From positions 1 to 12,565 of the forward strand of contig JANLSO010000054.1 in the NCBI GenBank assembly GCA_031362405.1: a stretch of DNA of 12,565 bases, written 5' to 3'. Of the stretch, positions 11,603 to 12,565 are shown in pieces (within the stretch, counting starts at the first letter, position 1; every line of letters begins with the position of its first letter). The notes under the pieces were generated by a model. The model was not told the origin of the DNA and searched no databases. It saw only the letters and a list, made by a program, of their open reading frames with translations. A program made the position numbers and the translations under genes. This DNA comes from JANLSO01 sp031362405. GTDB lineage: Bacteria; Actinomycetota; Thermoleophilia; Miltoncostaeales; Miltoncostaeaceae.

Positions 11603-12460
11603 ATGATGCGCTCCATGTTCTCGGCCGTTTCCGGCCTCCGGAACCACCAGACGATGATGGACACCATCTCGTCGAACATCTCGAACGTGAACACGTTCGG
11701 GTTCAAGTCGCAGCGCGCGACGTTCAAGGATGCGCTCTACCAGAACATGTCGGGCGCGGCTGCTCCTGTACCGCCGAGCCTCGGCGGTACCAACGGGCGC
11801 CAGATCGGCCTCGGCATGAACCTGAACTCGATCGACAACATCATCACCCAGGGCAGTGCCCAGAGCACGGGTGTCGTCACCGACATGATGATCCAGGGCG
11901 ACGGCTACTTCCGCATCAGCTCCGCGGGCGTCACCTTCGGTGGTGCCGGCGGTAACGACCTCACCGCGGGTGCCGAGCAGTACACCCGGGCGGGCAACTT
12001 CTCGTTCGACGCGCAGGGTCACCTTGTGACGACCGCGGGCAACTATGTGCTCGGGATCGTTCAGGCCACCGGCAACCCCGGCCGTCTGCAGGTCAACCCT
12101 GCCACGACCGCCGCGGTCAACGTTGACTCGGCCGGTGTCGTGACCCAGATCGACAACGCGGGCGTCCCAACCGTCATCGGCACGCTCAGCCTCGCCAAGT
12201 TCGCCAACGCGGCGGGCCTGGAGCGGGTCGGGGGCAACAACTGGCGTGTCTCGAACAACTCGGGCGCCGCCGTCAACGGCGCACCCGGGGGTGTGGCTGG
12301 CCACGGCGTCGTCACGCCGGGCGCCCTGGAGATGAGCAACGTGGATCTCGCCCTCGAGTTCACGAACATGATCATCGCCCAGCGCGGATTCCAGGCCAAC
12401 AGCCGCGCCATCACCACCTCCGACGAGATGCTCCAGGAGCTGGTCAACCTCAAGCGCTAA
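11603..12460 (+). CDS. flgE: FlgE, hook protein
   Basis: A 285-residue axial protein. The N-terminal helix MFSAVSGLRNHQTMMDTISS, followed by NISNVNTFGFKSQRATFKD, and the C-terminal helix VDLALEFTNMIIAQRGFQAN, followed by SRAITTSDEMLQELVNLKR, are the paired conserved ends of hook and rod proteins. The middle (about 85-230) carries the FlgE/F/G D1 core, including GDGYFRISSAGV, YTRAGNFSFDAQGHLVT and TIGTL-type repeats. The length is close to B. subtilis FlgE (264) and to FlgG, well below E. coli FlgE (402), because the outer D2 domain is small. It is called FlgE rather than FlgG from its place after flgD and the TIGR02530-type gene. ATG 11603 is preferred over 11606 because of Shine-Dalgarno spacing. 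Confidence 0.9.
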   Translation: MMRSMFSAVSGLRNHQTMMDTISSNISNVNTFGFKSQRATFKDALYQNMSGAAAPVPPSLGGTNGRQIGLGMNLNSIDNIITQGSAQSTGVVTDMMIQGDGYFRISSAGVTFGGAGGNDLTAGAEQYTRAGNFSFDAQGHLVTTAGNYVLGIVQATGNPGRLQVNPATTAAVNVDSAGVVTQIDNAGVPTVIGTLSLAKFANAAGLERVGGNNWRVSNNSGAAVNGAPGGVAGHGVVTPGALEMSNVDLALEFTNMIIAQRGFQANSRAITTSDEMLQELVNLKR

Positions 12461-12481
12461 TCGCGCTGAGTAATGCGTCGC

Positions 12482-12507
12482 GGGGCCCCGGGCGCAAAAG
12501 GGGCCCC
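12482..12507 (+). terminator. Strong GC hairpin after flgE
   Basis: GGGGCCCC (12482-12489) and GGGGCCCC (12500-12507) form an 8-bp all-GC stem with a 10-base loop (gggcgcaaaa), 21 bases after the flgE stop. There is no T-tract. It could terminate or attenuate the hook operon. Confidence 0.55.
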
Positions 12508-12520
12508 CCACGGCCGATAA
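12495..12520 (+). promoter_or_regulatory. Second sigma-28-type promoter candidate, downstream of flgE
   Basis: GCCGATAA (12513-12520) is an exact sigma-28 -10 box. The -35 is weaker: CAAA (12495-12498) with a 14-base spacer against the usual TAAA-N15. It follows the GC hairpin and would transcribe a gene beyond the window. Confidence is lower than for the fliJ promoter because of the poor -35. Confidence 0.42.
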
Positions 12521-12565
12521 ACCAGGCGAAGAATTGATTTGCCATCGGGTTGTAGGCCACAAACG

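Noticed and set aside
11114..12562. 482-codon open frame on the minus strand across the flgE region
   Set aside because: It lies antisense to two clearly identified flagellar genes and has no recognisable domain. Its Asp/Gly/Val/Arg-rich composition is what high-GC antisense frames give.

Overview
The window is a flagellar basal-body and hook gene cluster from a high-GC bacterium. About two thirds of the bases look to be G or C by eye, and third codon positions are strongly G/C. The gene order flgC-fliE-fliF-fliG-fliH-fliI ... fliJ-(transglycosylase)-fliK-flgD-(TIGR02530-type gene)-flgE is the Gram-positive fla/che arrangement. Together with TANNNT -10 boxes, probable leaderless starts and GTG starts, this points to an actinobacterium (Actinomycetota). 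The class cannot be fixed from this window; Thermoleophilia or Acidimicrobiia-like lineages are guesses.

Block 1 (1-5188) is a tightly packed, translationally coupled run. It holds the end of flgC (proximal rod), fliE (rod/MS-ring adaptor), fliF (MS ring), fliG (rotor/switch), fliH (ATPase regulator) and fliI (export ATPase). Nearly every junction is a short overlap.

Block 2 (about 5189-8134) interrupts the usual fliI-fliJ junction with roughly 2.9 kb of non-flagellar or accessory DNA. It opens with a perfect 17-bp inverted repeat. It then carries a two-CBS-domain protein preceded by a five-codon mini-ORF, and a small membrane protein on the minus strand. Next come a secreted peptidoglycan-binding M23 endopeptidase with its own promoter and an RHH antitoxin/PIN toxin pair. 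The antitoxin looks leaderless and the toxin appears to start at CTG. The block ends in about 390 bases of repeats and palindromes with no convincing gene.

Block 3 (8135-12460) resumes the flagellar cluster: fliJ, a lytic transglycosylase without a signal peptide, fliK (hook-length control), flgD (hook cap), a TIGR02530-type flagellar operon protein and flgE (hook). A near-consensus sigma-28 (FliA/SigD/WhiG-type) promoter sits directly in front of fliJ. The downstream half of the cluster therefore seems to have acquired, or kept, its own promoter where the accessory block separates it from block 1. After flgE there is a strong GC hairpin and a second exact GCCGATAA box, suggesting a further flagellar transcription unit beyond the window.

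Functionally, FliF, FliG and FliE build the base. FliH, FliI and FliJ energise export. FlgC, FlgD, FlgE and FliK make the rod and hook. The transglycosylase, and possibly the M23 enzyme, would open peptidoglycan.
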